A DNA stretch of 16,406 bases from Rhizobiales bacterium UBA3584. GTDB lineage: Bacteria > Pseudomonadota > Alphaproteobacteria > Rhizobiales > Devosiaceae. The notes under the pieces are model-generated. The model was given only the letters and a program-made list of their open reading frames with translations. It had not been told where the DNA came from and made no database searches. Location: contig DFMV01000030.1 of the NCBI GenBank assembly GCA_002375765.1, forward strand, positions 1 to 16,406. The letters run 5' to 3'. Both the position numbers and the translations under genes were made by a program. This document shows positions 7,994 through 15,620 of this stretch, in pieces (position 1 is the first letter of the stretch; each line of letters opens with the position of its first letter).

Positions 7994-8842
7994 CTAGATT
8001 GACAGTCGCGCGCCCGATTTCGGGTCGTAGATGTCGCGCAGCCGGTCGGCAATCAGGTTGGCCGATACCGCGAGCATGAAAATGCCCAACCCCGGGAAAA
8101 AGCCGAGCCACCATTGACCGGTCAGCGCAAAGGCAAGCCCCTCTGTGATCATGGTTCCCCATTCGGGAGTGGGGGGCTGGATGCCAAGGCCGACAAAGCC
8201 GAGGGCGGCAAGGGTCAGGATCGAAAAGCTGAAGACCGAGGAGGCCTGAATAAAGATCGTCGAGGTGGTCTGGGGCAGGATATGGAGCCGGATCAGACGG
8301 AAATTGGAGGCACCCAGGGCCTGGGCGGATTCCACATACATCAGGGTGCGCAACCGCAGGACTTCGCTGCGCAGCAGCCGGAAGTACCAGGGGATGGCGG
8401 CAAGGATCACCCCGATGGCAGCCGAGACGATCCCCGCTCCGAGCCCAATGGCAACCGCCATTGCGAGAATGAGCGGCGGGAAGGCCAGGATGGCATCCAT
8501 GACCCGCGAAATGACAGCATCGAACCACCCGCCGACAAGACCGGCAAGCAGACCGAGGGTGCCGCCGATAAGCGTTCCGGCGATCGTGACCCCGATGGCA
8601 ACACCGATCGAGACCTGCGCGCCCTGGATGAAGCGCGCGAAGACGTCACGCCCCACATCGTCGGTGCCCATCGGGTGCTCAAAGCTGGGGGGGAGCAGAG
8701 AGTTCAAAATATCGACGCGAAGCGGATCGTGGGGCCATAGCAGGCGGCCGAACAGCGCGAGAAACACGATGACGCCGAGAATGATCACGCCAAAGAGCAA
8801 TTCGCGGTCATGGGCCAGTTGCGCAAAAAGTCGTCGCACCAA
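7994..8842 (-). CDS. Peptide-type ABC transporter permease (DppC-like)
   Basis: This C-type permease of a Dpp/Opp importer has 282 residues from the chosen TTG start. Visible features are the N-terminal membrane helix, then PHDPLRVDILNSLLPPSFEH and GTDDVGRDVFARFIQGAQVS, characteristic of DppC, and several further helices. An EAA loop reads ESAQALGASNFRLIRLHILP, and the tail is RLRDIYDPKSGARLSI. The start is uncertain. The TTG at 8842 (or GTG at 8839) follows GAGAGGA at suitable spacing. An in-frame ATG at 8902 would add 20 residues but lacks a ribosome site, and the extra codons cover a strong 10-bp hairpin at 8869-8898 that looks non-coding. Together with the B-type permease it forms the membrane channel. 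Confidence 0.88.
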   Translation of the reverse strand: MVRRLFAQLAHDRELLFGVIILGVIVFLALFGRLLWPHDPLRVDILNSLLPPSFEHPMGTDDVGRDVFARFIQGAQVSIGVAIGVTIAGTLIGGTLGLLAGLVGGWFDAVISRVMDAILAFPPLILAMAVAIGLGAGIVSAAIGVILAAIPWYFRLLRSEVLRLRTLMYVESAQALGASNFRLIRLHILPQTTSTIFIQASSVFSFSILTLAALGFVGLGIQPPTPEWGTMITEGLAFALTGQWWLGFFPGLGIFMLAVSANLIADRLRDIYDPKSGARLSI

Positions 8843-8868
8843 ATCCGTCCTCTCAACATTTTTCGTTT

Positions 8869-8898
8869 CGGGAGTGCGATGACTTAGCCGCACTCCCG
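8869..8898 (-). other. Perfect 10-bp inverted repeat between hyuB and the DppC-like gene
   Basis: Arms CGGGAGTGCG and CGCACTCCCG are perfectly complementary around a 10-nt loop and sit in the 65-nt gap between the hyuB stop and the permease start. On the coding strand it is followed by AAACGAAAAATG, not a T-run, so it is not a standard intrinsic terminator. A stable stem here could protect the hyuB message 3' end or lower the permease level, as stem-loops between ABC transporter genes are known to do. Its role here is inferred. Confidence 0.6.
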
Positions 8899-8907
8899 GC
8901 ATTGGGC

Positions 8908-10632
8908 TCAGGCGAATGCGTGAGGATAGTGTTTCCGGGCGTAGGCCTCGGTCATGTAGCCATCCTCGACATCGCGCTGGACGCTTGCGATGGGGCGTTC
9001 GGACGGATCGCCATAACCCCCGCCACCGCCGGTCTTCATTTGAAGAACCGAGTCCTTTGGCATGTGGAAGTGGGTCGATTTGGCGATCGAATGAACTTCA
9101 CCATCCGGCATCTGCGCATAGCAATTGTTCGGCCGTGCTTCCTTGCCGCCCAACAATCCCCAGGGTGCGTTGAGAGACCGTTCGAACACGGTTGTAATCA
9201 GCGTATCCTCAGTCATGCGGATGTCGAGATTGAGCCCCGGACCGCCCCGCCATTTTCCCGGTCCAACCGAATCGCTGGCCAGTGCCAGTTGCTCGACGAT
9301 CCAGGGATTGCGCTGCTCCCAAACCTCTGCCGGAGTGAAACGGGTCGCGGATTCGGCTATGTGTAGCATGGTGCCGCCATCGCCGCCGTCCCACGCACCT
9401 TGTCCGGTGGGCAATGGAGTGCCGTCCGCCCAGGGTTCCCTGGTTTCTTCACGCTGTCCCCATGCAACAACGGAACAGATGCAGCCACCCGATTGAGCCG
9501 GAACGGCCTTGGGCAATGCATTGGCGACCGCATTGTAGATCACTTCGATGGCCTGCAAGCCCGGCCAGCCATAAATAAAGGAGGGCGCTGGCGGCAGGGG
9601 ATCGAACATCGATCCGGGGCGGGTGATGACCTTGAGGGCTCGGAAATGACCCTCATGGGGAGCCTCGCCATAGCCCGCCAGCATGGTGATGGCAACGCGG
9701 CTGGCCGAAATTGTCGTGGGCAGCGGCGAGTTCGTCGGGCCGACCTGTTCGTCAGGAACGCCCGAGAAATCGAGAACCACATCCGATCCCTTGACCTCGA
9801 GTGCGATCTCGAAGGGGATACGGTCCTTGGTGACCCCGTTATTGTCCATCTCGCCCTTGCCGACATAACGGCCATCGGGGATTTTCTCGAAATAGGATCG
9901 CACGATACGTTCGCCGTGATCGAACATGTCGTCGACCGCCGCGCGATAGGTTTCGAGCCCGAAGCGCTCTACGACCTCAAGCAACGACTTTACGCCGACA
10001 CGACACCCGGTGATCTGGGCGTCAAGGTCACCCCGCACCATTTGAGGCACGCGAGTATTGGCCATGATCATGCGGAAGATATCCTCGTTGAGGACACCTT
10101 CCTTATAAATCTTGACCCCGGGAAAGATCACACCTTCCTGGAACACGTCGGTCGTATCGGTGCAATAGGGATCCTTGGCCCCGATGTCGAGCCAATGGCC
10201 CTTGATCGCGGTATAGCCGATCAATTCTTCATCGTTGAGGAACACTGGCATGATGATGACCATGTCCTGGGGATGCGATCCGGTCCCGAAGGGCCAGTTG
10301 TAGATCAGCGCGTCACCGGGATTGAGGGTTTCGGGTCCCCCATTGGCCTTGACCGCCTCATTGATGCAGAAGGACAGCGTGCCCATGAACATGGGGAGCG
10401 AAGGCGCCTGGGAAAGCAGCCGAACTTCCTTGTCGTAGATAGCGACTGCGAAGTCGAGCACTTCGTAAATGATGGGCGAAAATGACGTCCGGATCAGAGC
10501 CCGCTTCATCTGGTTGGCTGCGGAGTTGAGCGCGTGGCGGATCACTTCGGTAGTGATGGGATCCGCCTTTGTCTCGGTCATCCGGCCGAACATGCCCGCA
10601 TTGTGGACGACTGGTTCGTGTCTCTTTGCCAT
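8908..10632 (-). CDS. hyuB: Hydantoinase B/oxoprolinase family protein
   Basis: This 574-residue subunit belongs to the HyuB/5-oxoprolinase B family. These proteins pair with HyuA for ATP-dependent opening of lactam or imide rings (5-oxoproline, N-methylhydantoin, caprolactam) or related carboxylations. Segments seen are DPITTEVIRHALNSAANQM (24-42), RTSFSPIIYEVLDFAVAIYD (48-67), NPGDALIYNWPFGTGSHPQD (104-123), KGHWLDIGAKDPYCTDTTD (144-162), FQEGVIFPGVKIY (164-176), a glycine-rich GPGKWRGGPGL near the C-terminus and TGGGGGYGDPSERP at the end. The usual HHxDxGG signature is replaced by HWLDIGAKDPYC. The ATG at 10632 lies one base after the hyuA stop (TGATATG) and favours coupling; ATGs at 10593 and 10581 are alternatives giving the more usual N-terminus. 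The substrate is unknown. Confidence 0.9.
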   Translation of the reverse strand: MAKRHEPVVHNAGMFGRMTETKADPITTEVIRHALNSAANQMKRALIRTSFSPIIYEVLDFAVAIYDKEVRLLSQAPSLPMFMGTLSFCINEAVKANGGPETLNPGDALIYNWPFGTGSHPQDMVIIMPVFLNDEELIGYTAIKGHWLDIGAKDPYCTDTTDVFQEGVIFPGVKIYKEGVLNEDIFRMIMANTRVPQMVRGDLDAQITGCRVGVKSLLEVVERFGLETYRAAVDDMFDHGERIVRSYFEKIPDGRYVGKGEMDNNGVTKDRIPFEIALEVKGSDVVLDFSGVPDEQVGPTNSPLPTTISASRVAITMLAGYGEAPHEGHFRALKVITRPGSMFDPLPPAPSFIYGWPGLQAIEVIYNAVANALPKAVPAQSGGCICSVVAWGQREETREPWADGTPLPTGQGAWDGGDGGTMLHIAESATRFTPAEVWEQRNPWIVEQLALASDSVGPGKWRGGPGLNLDIRMTEDTLITTVFERSLNAPWGLLGGKEARPNNCYAQMPDGEVHSIAKSTHFHMPKDSVLQMKTGGGGGYGDPSERPIASVQRDVEDGYMTEAYARKHYPHAFA

Positions 10633-10633
10633 A

Positions 10634-12655
10634 TCAGTGGGTCCGCTCCAAAATGATCTCGCCCGCCTTGCCGTTCGAGATGGTCCATTGAACGTCGACA
10701 TAGGTCGTCGTTGTCTCTTCGGTTATGATCGCCGGGCCCTTGACCCTGCCCGAAATCGTGCTCCTGGGGATGATCCTGAACGGCACGCGCTCCTTGGTTT
10801 CGAAGGAATAGACGTCCATTACGCGATCGTTATCGCCGTCGGAATGTTTGGGCGCGTAGCTCAGATCGCGGCGCGGAAGCAGAACCGTGGTGCTGGCCCG
10901 CACCGAAACCAGTTCGACGTCCTGGTTCATAGTGGCGCCGAATGTGCGCGCATATTCGGTGATAAACCGATCAAGGATGATTGTTTCGTCTTCGGAAACC
11001 GTGCCGTCGTGAACCGCCACCTCGATGGAAAGTGTGTGCTCCTGCCCCTTGTAGCGCAGGTCCAGCCGAGCCGATTGCACCGCGTGGTTGGCATGGGCCG
11101 TGCTGCGCTCTGTCAATGTTGCAAAGAGTTCGTCCAGAACGCCGTTGACCTCCTGGAGCGCGCCAGAAGCAAAGTCGATGACGCGGGTGCGGGCGGCCGA
11201 CTGCACCATGTCTGCTCCCAGAAGCCCCCAGGCCGAGAAATTTCCTGCCAAGGGCGGGATCACGACGTGGTTCATTTCGAGCTCATCGGCCAGAAGCGTG
11301 CCCATCAACGGCCCGGCGCCACCGAAAGGCACAAGGGTGATGGTGCGCGGGTCGAGTCCCTGATCGAGCGAAATCTCGCGCATGGCATTTGCCATTGCGG
11401 CCGAGGATATACGCATCACACCTGCGGCCGTCGCCTCGACATCCTGACCGATATGGGTTCCGACCGATTCGAGTGCGGATTTGGCCTTTTCGATATCGAG
11501 ATGAATTCCGGCGGCCAGATCGCCCGGCCCGAGCATTCCCAGCCACGCTGCAGCGTCTGTCATGGCCGGTTCGGTGCCACCCTTGCCGTAGCAGGCAGGG
11601 CCAGGTACGGCGCCGGCCGAGCGCGGCCCGACCCGCATAAGGCCGCCCGGATCGATATGGGCTATCGAGCCTCCGCCGGACCCGATCGAGCGAACGTCGA
11701 CCCAAGGGCTCTGGATCGGCATGTTATCGATCATGCCCTCAAACAGCACCTGAGGCTTACCGTCGATCACCAGTGCCGTATCGAAGCTGGTTCCGCCGAC
11801 GTCAGCGGTTACCAGCGCCTTGATGCCGAGCATTCTGGCCAGCTCGCTGGCACCCTGTGCGCCGCCCACCGGACCGGACATGATGGTCTCGAACGGGCGA
11901 TCCTCGGCTTCGGCAAAGGTCATCGAACCGGAGCCGGACCGGGTGATCAGCGATGTGCCCTTGAAACCGAGTTCACGCAACCGGCCATCGAGACGGCGCA
12001 GATAGTTCGACATGCGGCCACGCACAAACGCGTCAATACAGGTCGTCGAGGTCCGCTCATACTCGCGATATTCGCCGGAAATCTTGTGCGAAAGCGAAAT
12101 TCCGCCCTCGAACCCCTCGTCGCGCAAGATACGCTCGACAGCGAGTTCATGATCGGGGTTTGCATAGGCGTTAATGAGGCTGACGGCGATCGCATCGACG
12201 CCTTCGGCGATCAGTTTCCGTGCAGCAACCTTGACCGTATCTTCATCGAGAGGCCGATACTCGGAGCCGTTGCCCAGCATGCGCCCGTCCACTTCAAGAC
12301 GCAGGCGCCGGGGCACCAGAGGCTCGGTCTGTTTCCAGAACAAATTGTACATTTCAGCCCGGTCGCCGCGACGAATTTCGAGCACGTCGCGGAACCCGGT
12401 GGTGGTGATCAGGCCGACCCTCGAACCCCGACGCTCCAGAAGAGCGTTGAGGCCGACTGTGGTTCCGTGGAGAAAGAACTCGGCTTCCTCGATGATGTTC
12501 TGAGGTACGTGGCTGGTGATCGCATGCACGACCCCCTCCTCAGGCGCGGAAGGCACTGTGGGGACCTTACCTTCCGCTGTCTTGCCCGTCCGCTCGTCGA
12601 AATAGACGAGGTCAGTGAACGTGCCGCCAATGTCGACACCAATACGCGTTGCCAT
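10634..12655 (-). CDS. hyuA: Hydantoinase A/oxoprolinase family protein (ATP-binding subunit)
   Basis: This 673-residue protein is of full length for a bacterial HyuA subunit, an ASKHA-fold ATPase. It activates a ring amide or carboxyl group by phosphorylation, working with HyuB. Visible motifs are the phosphate loop DIGGTFTD (8-15), HGTTVGLNALLERRG (63-77), FRDVLEIRRGDR (88-99), RTSTTCIDAFV (201-211), SGPVGGAQGA (260-269), the second phosphate loop ADVGGTSFD (284-292), GSGGGSIA (325-332), GPACYGKGG (352-360), PFGGAGPL (443-450) and PPLAGNFSAWGLLGADM (467-483). The ATG is preceded by AGGAG and lies 21 nt after the binding-protein stop. Placement inside a peptide transporter operon suggests a transported lactam, imide or cyclic peptide-like substrate. 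Family members include 5-oxoprolinase, N-methylhydantoinase, caprolactamase and acetone/acetophenone carboxylases; sequence alone does not decide between them. Confidence 0.92.
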   Translation of the reverse strand: MATRIGVDIGGTFTDLVYFDERTGKTAEGKVPTVPSAPEEGVVHAITSHVPQNIIEEAEFFLHGTTVGLNALLERRGSRVGLITTTGFRDVLEIRRGDRAEMYNLFWKQTEPLVPRRLRLEVDGRMLGNGSEYRPLDEDTVKVAARKLIAEGVDAIAVSLINAYANPDHELAVERILRDEGFEGGISLSHKISGEYREYERTSTTCIDAFVRGRMSNYLRRLDGRLRELGFKGTSLITRSGSGSMTFAEAEDRPFETIMSGPVGGAQGASELARMLGIKALVTADVGGTSFDTALVIDGKPQVLFEGMIDNMPIQSPWVDVRSIGSGGGSIAHIDPGGLMRVGPRSAGAVPGPACYGKGGTEPAMTDAAAWLGMLGPGDLAAGIHLDIEKAKSALESVGTHIGQDVEATAAGVMRISSAAMANAMREISLDQGLDPRTITLVPFGGAGPLMGTLLADELEMNHVVIPPLAGNFSAWGLLGADMVQSAARTRVIDFASGALQEVNGVLDELFATLTERSTAHANHAVQSARLDLRYKGQEHTLSIEVAVHDGTVSEDETIILDRFITEYARTFGATMNQDVELVSVRASTTVLLPRRDLSYAPKHSDGDNDRVMDVYSFETKERVPFRIIPRSTISGRVKGPAIITEETTTTYVDVQWTISNGKAGEIILERTH

Positions 12656-12676
12656 TCGTTCTTTCTCCTGGAAGGT

Positions 12677-14263
12677 CTATTTCGCCCAATAGCGGTAGTC
12701 GGGCAGCGGCGAGAAGGTGAACTCGGTCACTGCATCGCTCAGCACGACGACCGGCTGGTCCTCGAAAAACAGGATCTTGGGATACTCCGACCGCCAGATT
12801 TCGGTCACCTGGTCCATGATTGCCTGACGCTCTGCCTCATCGGATGAGGCGCGCAATTGATCGACCAGTTCATCGACTTCGGGGTTGCAGTATTCTGTGA
12901 GATTGTTGGAGTTTTCGCAGATGACATCGTAGCCCCAATAATAGCCGACCTCGAATACGCCTGGCCCATCGAGCCGCATCAGGGACTGGACCTGGTGGCC
13001 CTGCGACAAGTCCTGGAACTCGGCGGCCGGTGCCACGCGAATGTTGAGGTTGATACCGAGGTCAGCCCATGTGCTCTGGAGCACTGTGGCCAGCTGCTGC
13101 TGGGTCGCATCACCCTCCTGGATCATCACCTCGATATCGACCGGCGTGGCCACGCCGCTTTCGGCGATCAGGTCCCTGGCGCGATCGAGGTCAAAGGGGA
13201 CGGGCTGGCTCAGTTCGGCATTGTATCCCGGCAAGCTCGGGGGGATCGGGCCGTAATAGAGCGTACCGTAGCCGTAGGCCACGCGCTCCACGATATCCGC
13301 ATAGGGCACAGCGTGGGCGACAGCCTCGCGGAACAGCGGGTTGTCCCAGGGCGCCTTGGTATTGGGCAGCATCATCTGCTGCACGAAGGGGCTGGTATAG
13401 GCGATGGCGCGCGTGCCCGGGTTATCGGCAAGCGTGGTAACGGCCTGCTTGGCCAGACCAAAGGTAATATCAGCCTGTCCGGTACGCGCCTGCAGCAGCA
13501 AGGTTGGCGCCGCTGTGATCCAGTTGACGCTGATGGCGTCCGAGGCTGGAGCCTCTCCTGCAAACCCGGGATTGGCAACCATCCGTGCACTCTGGTTGGC
13601 GGAATAGGATTCAAGCAGGAACGGACCGGACTCGGTCACATTGGCAGCCATGAATTCGTTCGGCTGACCTGCAACCACGCCACCATTGGCTTCCACGACA
13701 GACGGATCAACGATCGACGCCGCGTGGGTTGCCAGATCACCCAACATGTTGCCGTTTGGCTTGTTGAGCGTAATGGTCAATGTGAGCGGATCGACCACCT
13801 CGATCGCGTCGATGATGACGGGGTCGATGTGCCCATCGGTCAAAAAGAAGCGCCCACACCCAGCCATGTCGAGGACACGCTGCAGCGAATAGCGCACCGC
13901 TTCGGCATCGACCGGAGCGCCACTCTCAAAGGTATAGCCTTCCTTGAGATGGAAGGTATAGACCAGCCCGTCATCGCTGACGTCCCAGGAATCGGCCAGG
14001 TATGGCTCCACTGTCGAGAAATCAACGACTCGTGTCCCCTCTGGACCCTCAGCCGTTCCGTACTGGGTCAGACGAACATAGAAATTCTGGATGAAGCTGA
14101 TTTCCTGCAATCCGCAAGCCCAGGCAGGATCAAGCGTACTTGGCGCGACAGCGCTGTTGACCATCAGGTCCGAGTCCTGACCCAGCGCCGGTCCCGCCAC
14201 TACCGCGAGAGACGAAAGCAGCCCCGCGACCAGTGACAGTCTTCCGATGTTTCCGATGCGCAT
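12677..14263 (-). CDS. Peptide-type ABC transporter substrate-binding protein (SBP_bac_5 family)
   Basis: This 528-residue periplasmic binding protein sets the specificity of the importer encoded downstream. A classical signal peptide is visible: MRIGNIGR, then a hydrophobic run LSLVAGLLSSLAVVAG, with likely cleavage after ALG (about residue 28). There is no lipobox cysteine. The mature protein has the family-5 pattern: STLDPAW near the N-terminus, EPYLADSWDVSDDGLVYTF and HLKEGYTFESGAPVDAEAV (linker-domain signature), and APWDNPLFREAVAHAVPY. The ATG at 14263 was chosen because AAGGA lies 8 nt upstream and the signal peptide begins cleanly there. It is the first gene of the operon, behind a strong promoter at 14371-14398 and a leader of about 100 nt that looks structured. 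The ligand is not predictable; hyuAB and the M20D gene suggest an amide or lactam compound. Confidence 0.93.
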   Translation of the reverse strand: MRIGNIGRLSLVAGLLSSLAVVAGPALGQDSDLMVNSAVAPSTLDPAWACGLQEISFIQNFYVRLTQYGTAEGPEGTRVVDFSTVEPYLADSWDVSDDGLVYTFHLKEGYTFESGAPVDAEAVRYSLQRVLDMAGCGRFFLTDGHIDPVIIDAIEVVDPLTLTITLNKPNGNMLGDLATHAASIVDPSVVEANGGVVAGQPNEFMAANVTESGPFLLESYSANQSARMVANPGFAGEAPASDAISVNWITAAPTLLLQARTGQADITFGLAKQAVTTLADNPGTRAIAYTSPFVQQMMLPNTKAPWDNPLFREAVAHAVPYADIVERVAYGYGTLYYGPIPPSLPGYNAELSQPVPFDLDRARDLIAESGVATPVDIEVMIQEGDATQQQLATVLQSTWADLGINLNIRVAPAAEFQDLSQGHQVQSLMRLDGPGVFEVGYYWGYDVICENSNNLTEYCNPEVDELVDQLRASSDEAERQAIMDQVTEIWRSEYPKILFFEDQPVVVLSDAVTEFTFSPLPDYRYWAK

Positions 14264-14284
14264 TCGAATGTCCTTTCGATATGC

Positions 14285-14336
14285 GGGCGTCATTGATGAC
14301 ATATGCGTATCGCTACGCTGCGCACCCTCAACGCCC
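14285..14336 (-). promoter_or_regulatory. Candidate structured 5' leader of the binding-protein mRNA
   Basis: Read on the minus strand, GGGCGT and ACGCCC close a 52-nt domain, with TGA and TCA pairing just inside across a 3-nt bulge. Within it lies a perfect 5-bp hairpin, GCGTA-GCGA-TACGC (14305-14318), whose loop fits the stable GNRA type. A competing short hairpin, GTCAT/ATGAC at 14289-14300, overlaps the outer stem. The domain ends about 12 nt before the AAGGA ribosome site. It does not match a riboswitch class I recognise. It may be a translational control element or simply a stabilising leader. Confidence 0.4.
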
Positions 14337-14358
14337 CTCTAGAGTGCACATAAAGGAA

Positions 14359-14375
14359 ACTATATTTCCGATAGT
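14359..14375. promoter_or_regulatory. Candidate operator site 1 (over the hyu/dpp promoter)
   Basis: ACTAT and ATAGT form a dyad around ATTTCCG. The 12-mer ATATTTCCGATA at 14362-14373 recurs in inverted orientation at 14548-14559. The site overlaps the -10 element of the leftward promoter and covers its expected start point, the position expected for a repressor. The nearby XRE-cupin regulator is the obvious candidate binder, by inference. Confidence 0.6.
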
Positions 14376-14398
14376 ACATGCATCGAATGCACTGTCAA
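14371..14398 (-). promoter_or_regulatory. Sigma-70-type promoter for the binding protein/hyu/dpp operon
   Basis: On the minus strand a perfect -35 TTGACA (14398-14393) is followed after 16 nt by TACTAT (14376-14371), a reasonable -10. Transcription would begin near 14364, leaving about 100 nt of leader before the ATG at 14263. The spacer contains another small dyad, TGCAT/ATGCA at 14379-14391. Site 1 overlaps the -10 element. Confidence 0.65.
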
Positions 14399-14514
14399 TT
14401 GATCGACAGGGATTTTTTGGTCGCCTTCTTTCAACTGGAATCGGGAGCAGATAGCCGCATGGTTGGGATGTTTATGTGCGCTTCGGTGGAGCACAGCGCC
14501 GACCAGCCACCCTC

Positions 14515-14544
14515 TTGCAAGGTCGCTGAAAATCAATCTATATT
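14515..14544 (+). promoter_or_regulatory. Candidate promoter for the reductase/regulator pair
   Basis: TTGCAA (14515-14520) and TATATT (14539-14544) are separated by 18 nt and resemble sigma-70 -35 and -10 elements (4/6 and 5/6 matches). The expected start near 14551 leaves a leader of under 30 nt with GGAG before the GTG start. The -10 lies inside site 2, mirroring the arrangement at the leftward promoter. Confidence 0.5.
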
Positions 14545-14559
14545 TCTTATCGGAAATAT
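14540..14559. promoter_or_regulatory. Candidate operator site 2 (over the reductase promoter)
   Basis: ATATTTC (14540-14546) and GAAATAT (14553-14559) form a perfect 7-bp inverted repeat around a 6-nt centre. The right part, read on the minus strand, is exactly the ATATTTCCGATA of site 1. The site overlaps the -10 element and expected start of the rightward promoter. Finding the same motif at both divergent promoters is the best regulatory evidence in the window. Confidence 0.62.
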
Positions 14560-14577
14560 TCTCTACCGGAGCGCCTC

Positions 14578-15585
14578 GTGTCGACAACCATCTCCTACGC
14601 AGAACTTGTGGGACTTCTCGAAGAAATCTTCCTGCGCCACGGGACGGACAAGGTCGCCGCGTCGATTCTGGCCGAGAACTGCGCCATGTGTGAGCGCGAC
14701 GGGGCACACAGTCACGGCATCTTTCGCATTCGAGGCTACGTGGATTCCTTGAGTACAGGCTGGGTTGACGGCAGGGCCATTCCAGAAGTCGAAGACATCG
14801 CTCCGTCGTTTTGCCGGGTTGATGCGAGCAATGGCTTTGCCCAGGTCGCGTTGGCGCAAGCCCGCGATCTGGCCGTCAGCAAGTGCCGGCAAACCGGCGT
14901 TTCTGTTCTGGCGATCCGCAATTCGCATCACTTGAGCGCGCTCTGGCCCGATGTCGAACCGCTCGCCCGTGAAGGCTTGATCGCAATCAGTACTGTCAAC
15001 AGTTTTGCCTGCACTGTGCCGTTCGATGGCAAGAGCCCGGTTTTCGGGACGAACCCCTTTGCCTTTGCGGCACCGCTCGAGGGCGGCGATCCAATTGTTT
15101 TCGATCTCGCGACCTCAGCAATGGCCAATGGCGATGTGCAAATCGCAGCCCGCAAAGGACATGCCCTGCCACCCGATTCCGGGGTCGACAAAAACGGCAA
15201 GCCGACCAACGACCCCCAGGCCGTGCTGGATGGCGGCGCCCTGCTGACCTTTGGCGGATACAAGGGGTCATCGATTTCCATGATGGTGGAGCTGCTGGGC
15301 GCGGCTCTCACGGGCGGGCATTTTTCCTTCGAGTTCGACTGGTCGGGGCATGAGGGTGCACAGACACCGCATACGGGTCAATTAATCATCCTTATCGACC
15401 CTTCACGAGCGGCAGGCGAATCGTTCGATCTTCGGGCTCATACATTGATCGCGGCGATGCAGGCTGCTGGCGTTTCCCGATTACCAGGCCAGCGTCGCGC
15501 GGAAATTCGTGCGCAAACGCTACAAAACGGCATACCCATTACTGCAGAAGACCTTGCTAGTCTGAGGACATTGGCAATAGCCTAA
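14578..15585 (+). CDS. Malate/L-lactate dehydrogenase-family reductase, probably delta1-piperideine-2-carboxylate/delta1-pyrroline-2-carboxylate reductase
   Basis: This 335-residue enzyme of the Ldh_2 family uses NAD(P)H to reduce a 2-keto or cyclic imino acid. Visible motifs are RDGAHSHGIFRIRGYVDSL (40-58, containing the SHG catalytic histidine), NSHHLSALWPDVE (115-127), VPFDGKSPVFGTNPFAFAAP (147-166), FDLATSAMANGDVQIAAR (175-192), GKPTNDPQAVLDGGAL (207-222), FGGYKGSSISMMVELL (225-240) and GAQTPHTGQL (260-269). The NGDVQIAAR and GGYKGSSI segments fit the DpkA branch (delta1-piperideine/pyrroline-2-carboxylate reductases) better than classical malate or ureidoglycolate dehydrogenases; this is recall, not a search. 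The start is GTG at 14578 with GGAG about 8 nt upstream. It is divergent from the hyu/dpp operon and shares its control motif, so the product likely joins the same pathway. Confidence 0.82.
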   Translation: MSTTISYAELVGLLEEIFLRHGTDKVAASILAENCAMCERDGAHSHGIFRIRGYVDSLSTGWVDGRAIPEVEDIAPSFCRVDASNGFAQVALAQARDLAVSKCRQTGVSVLAIRNSHHLSALWPDVEPLAREGLIAISTVNSFACTVPFDGKSPVFGTNPFAFAAPLEGGDPIVFDLATSAMANGDVQIAARKGHALPPDSGVDKNGKPTNDPQAVLDGGALLTFGGYKGSSISMMVELLGAALTGGHFSFEFDWSGHEGAQTPHTGQLIILIDPSRAAGESFDLRAHTLIAAMQAAGVSRLPGQRRAEIRAQTLQNGIPITAEDLASLRTLAIA

Positions 15586-15620
15586 AACTTGAACAAACTT
15601 ACAGGACCGCGGTCGGGCTC

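Noticed and set aside
8843..8902. Longer DppC-like start at ATG 8902
   Set aside because: No ribosome site, and the extra codons overlap a perfect 10-bp hairpin; TTG 8842/GTG 8839 have GAGAGGA upstream. Not fully excluded.
10469..12847. 792-codon plus-strand open frame opposite hyuA and hyuB
   Set aside because: It lies antisense to well-supported genes with all family motifs, has no recognisable domain and is explained by GC-rich codon bias.
12857..14236. 459-codon plus-strand frame opposite the binding-protein gene
   Set aside because: Antisense shadow of a secreted binding protein with signal peptide and family signatures; no own ribosome site or domain.
14360..14707. 115-codon minus-strand frame across the divergent control region
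   Set aside because: It overlaps both promoters and the reductase start and has no ribosome site or recognisable protein.
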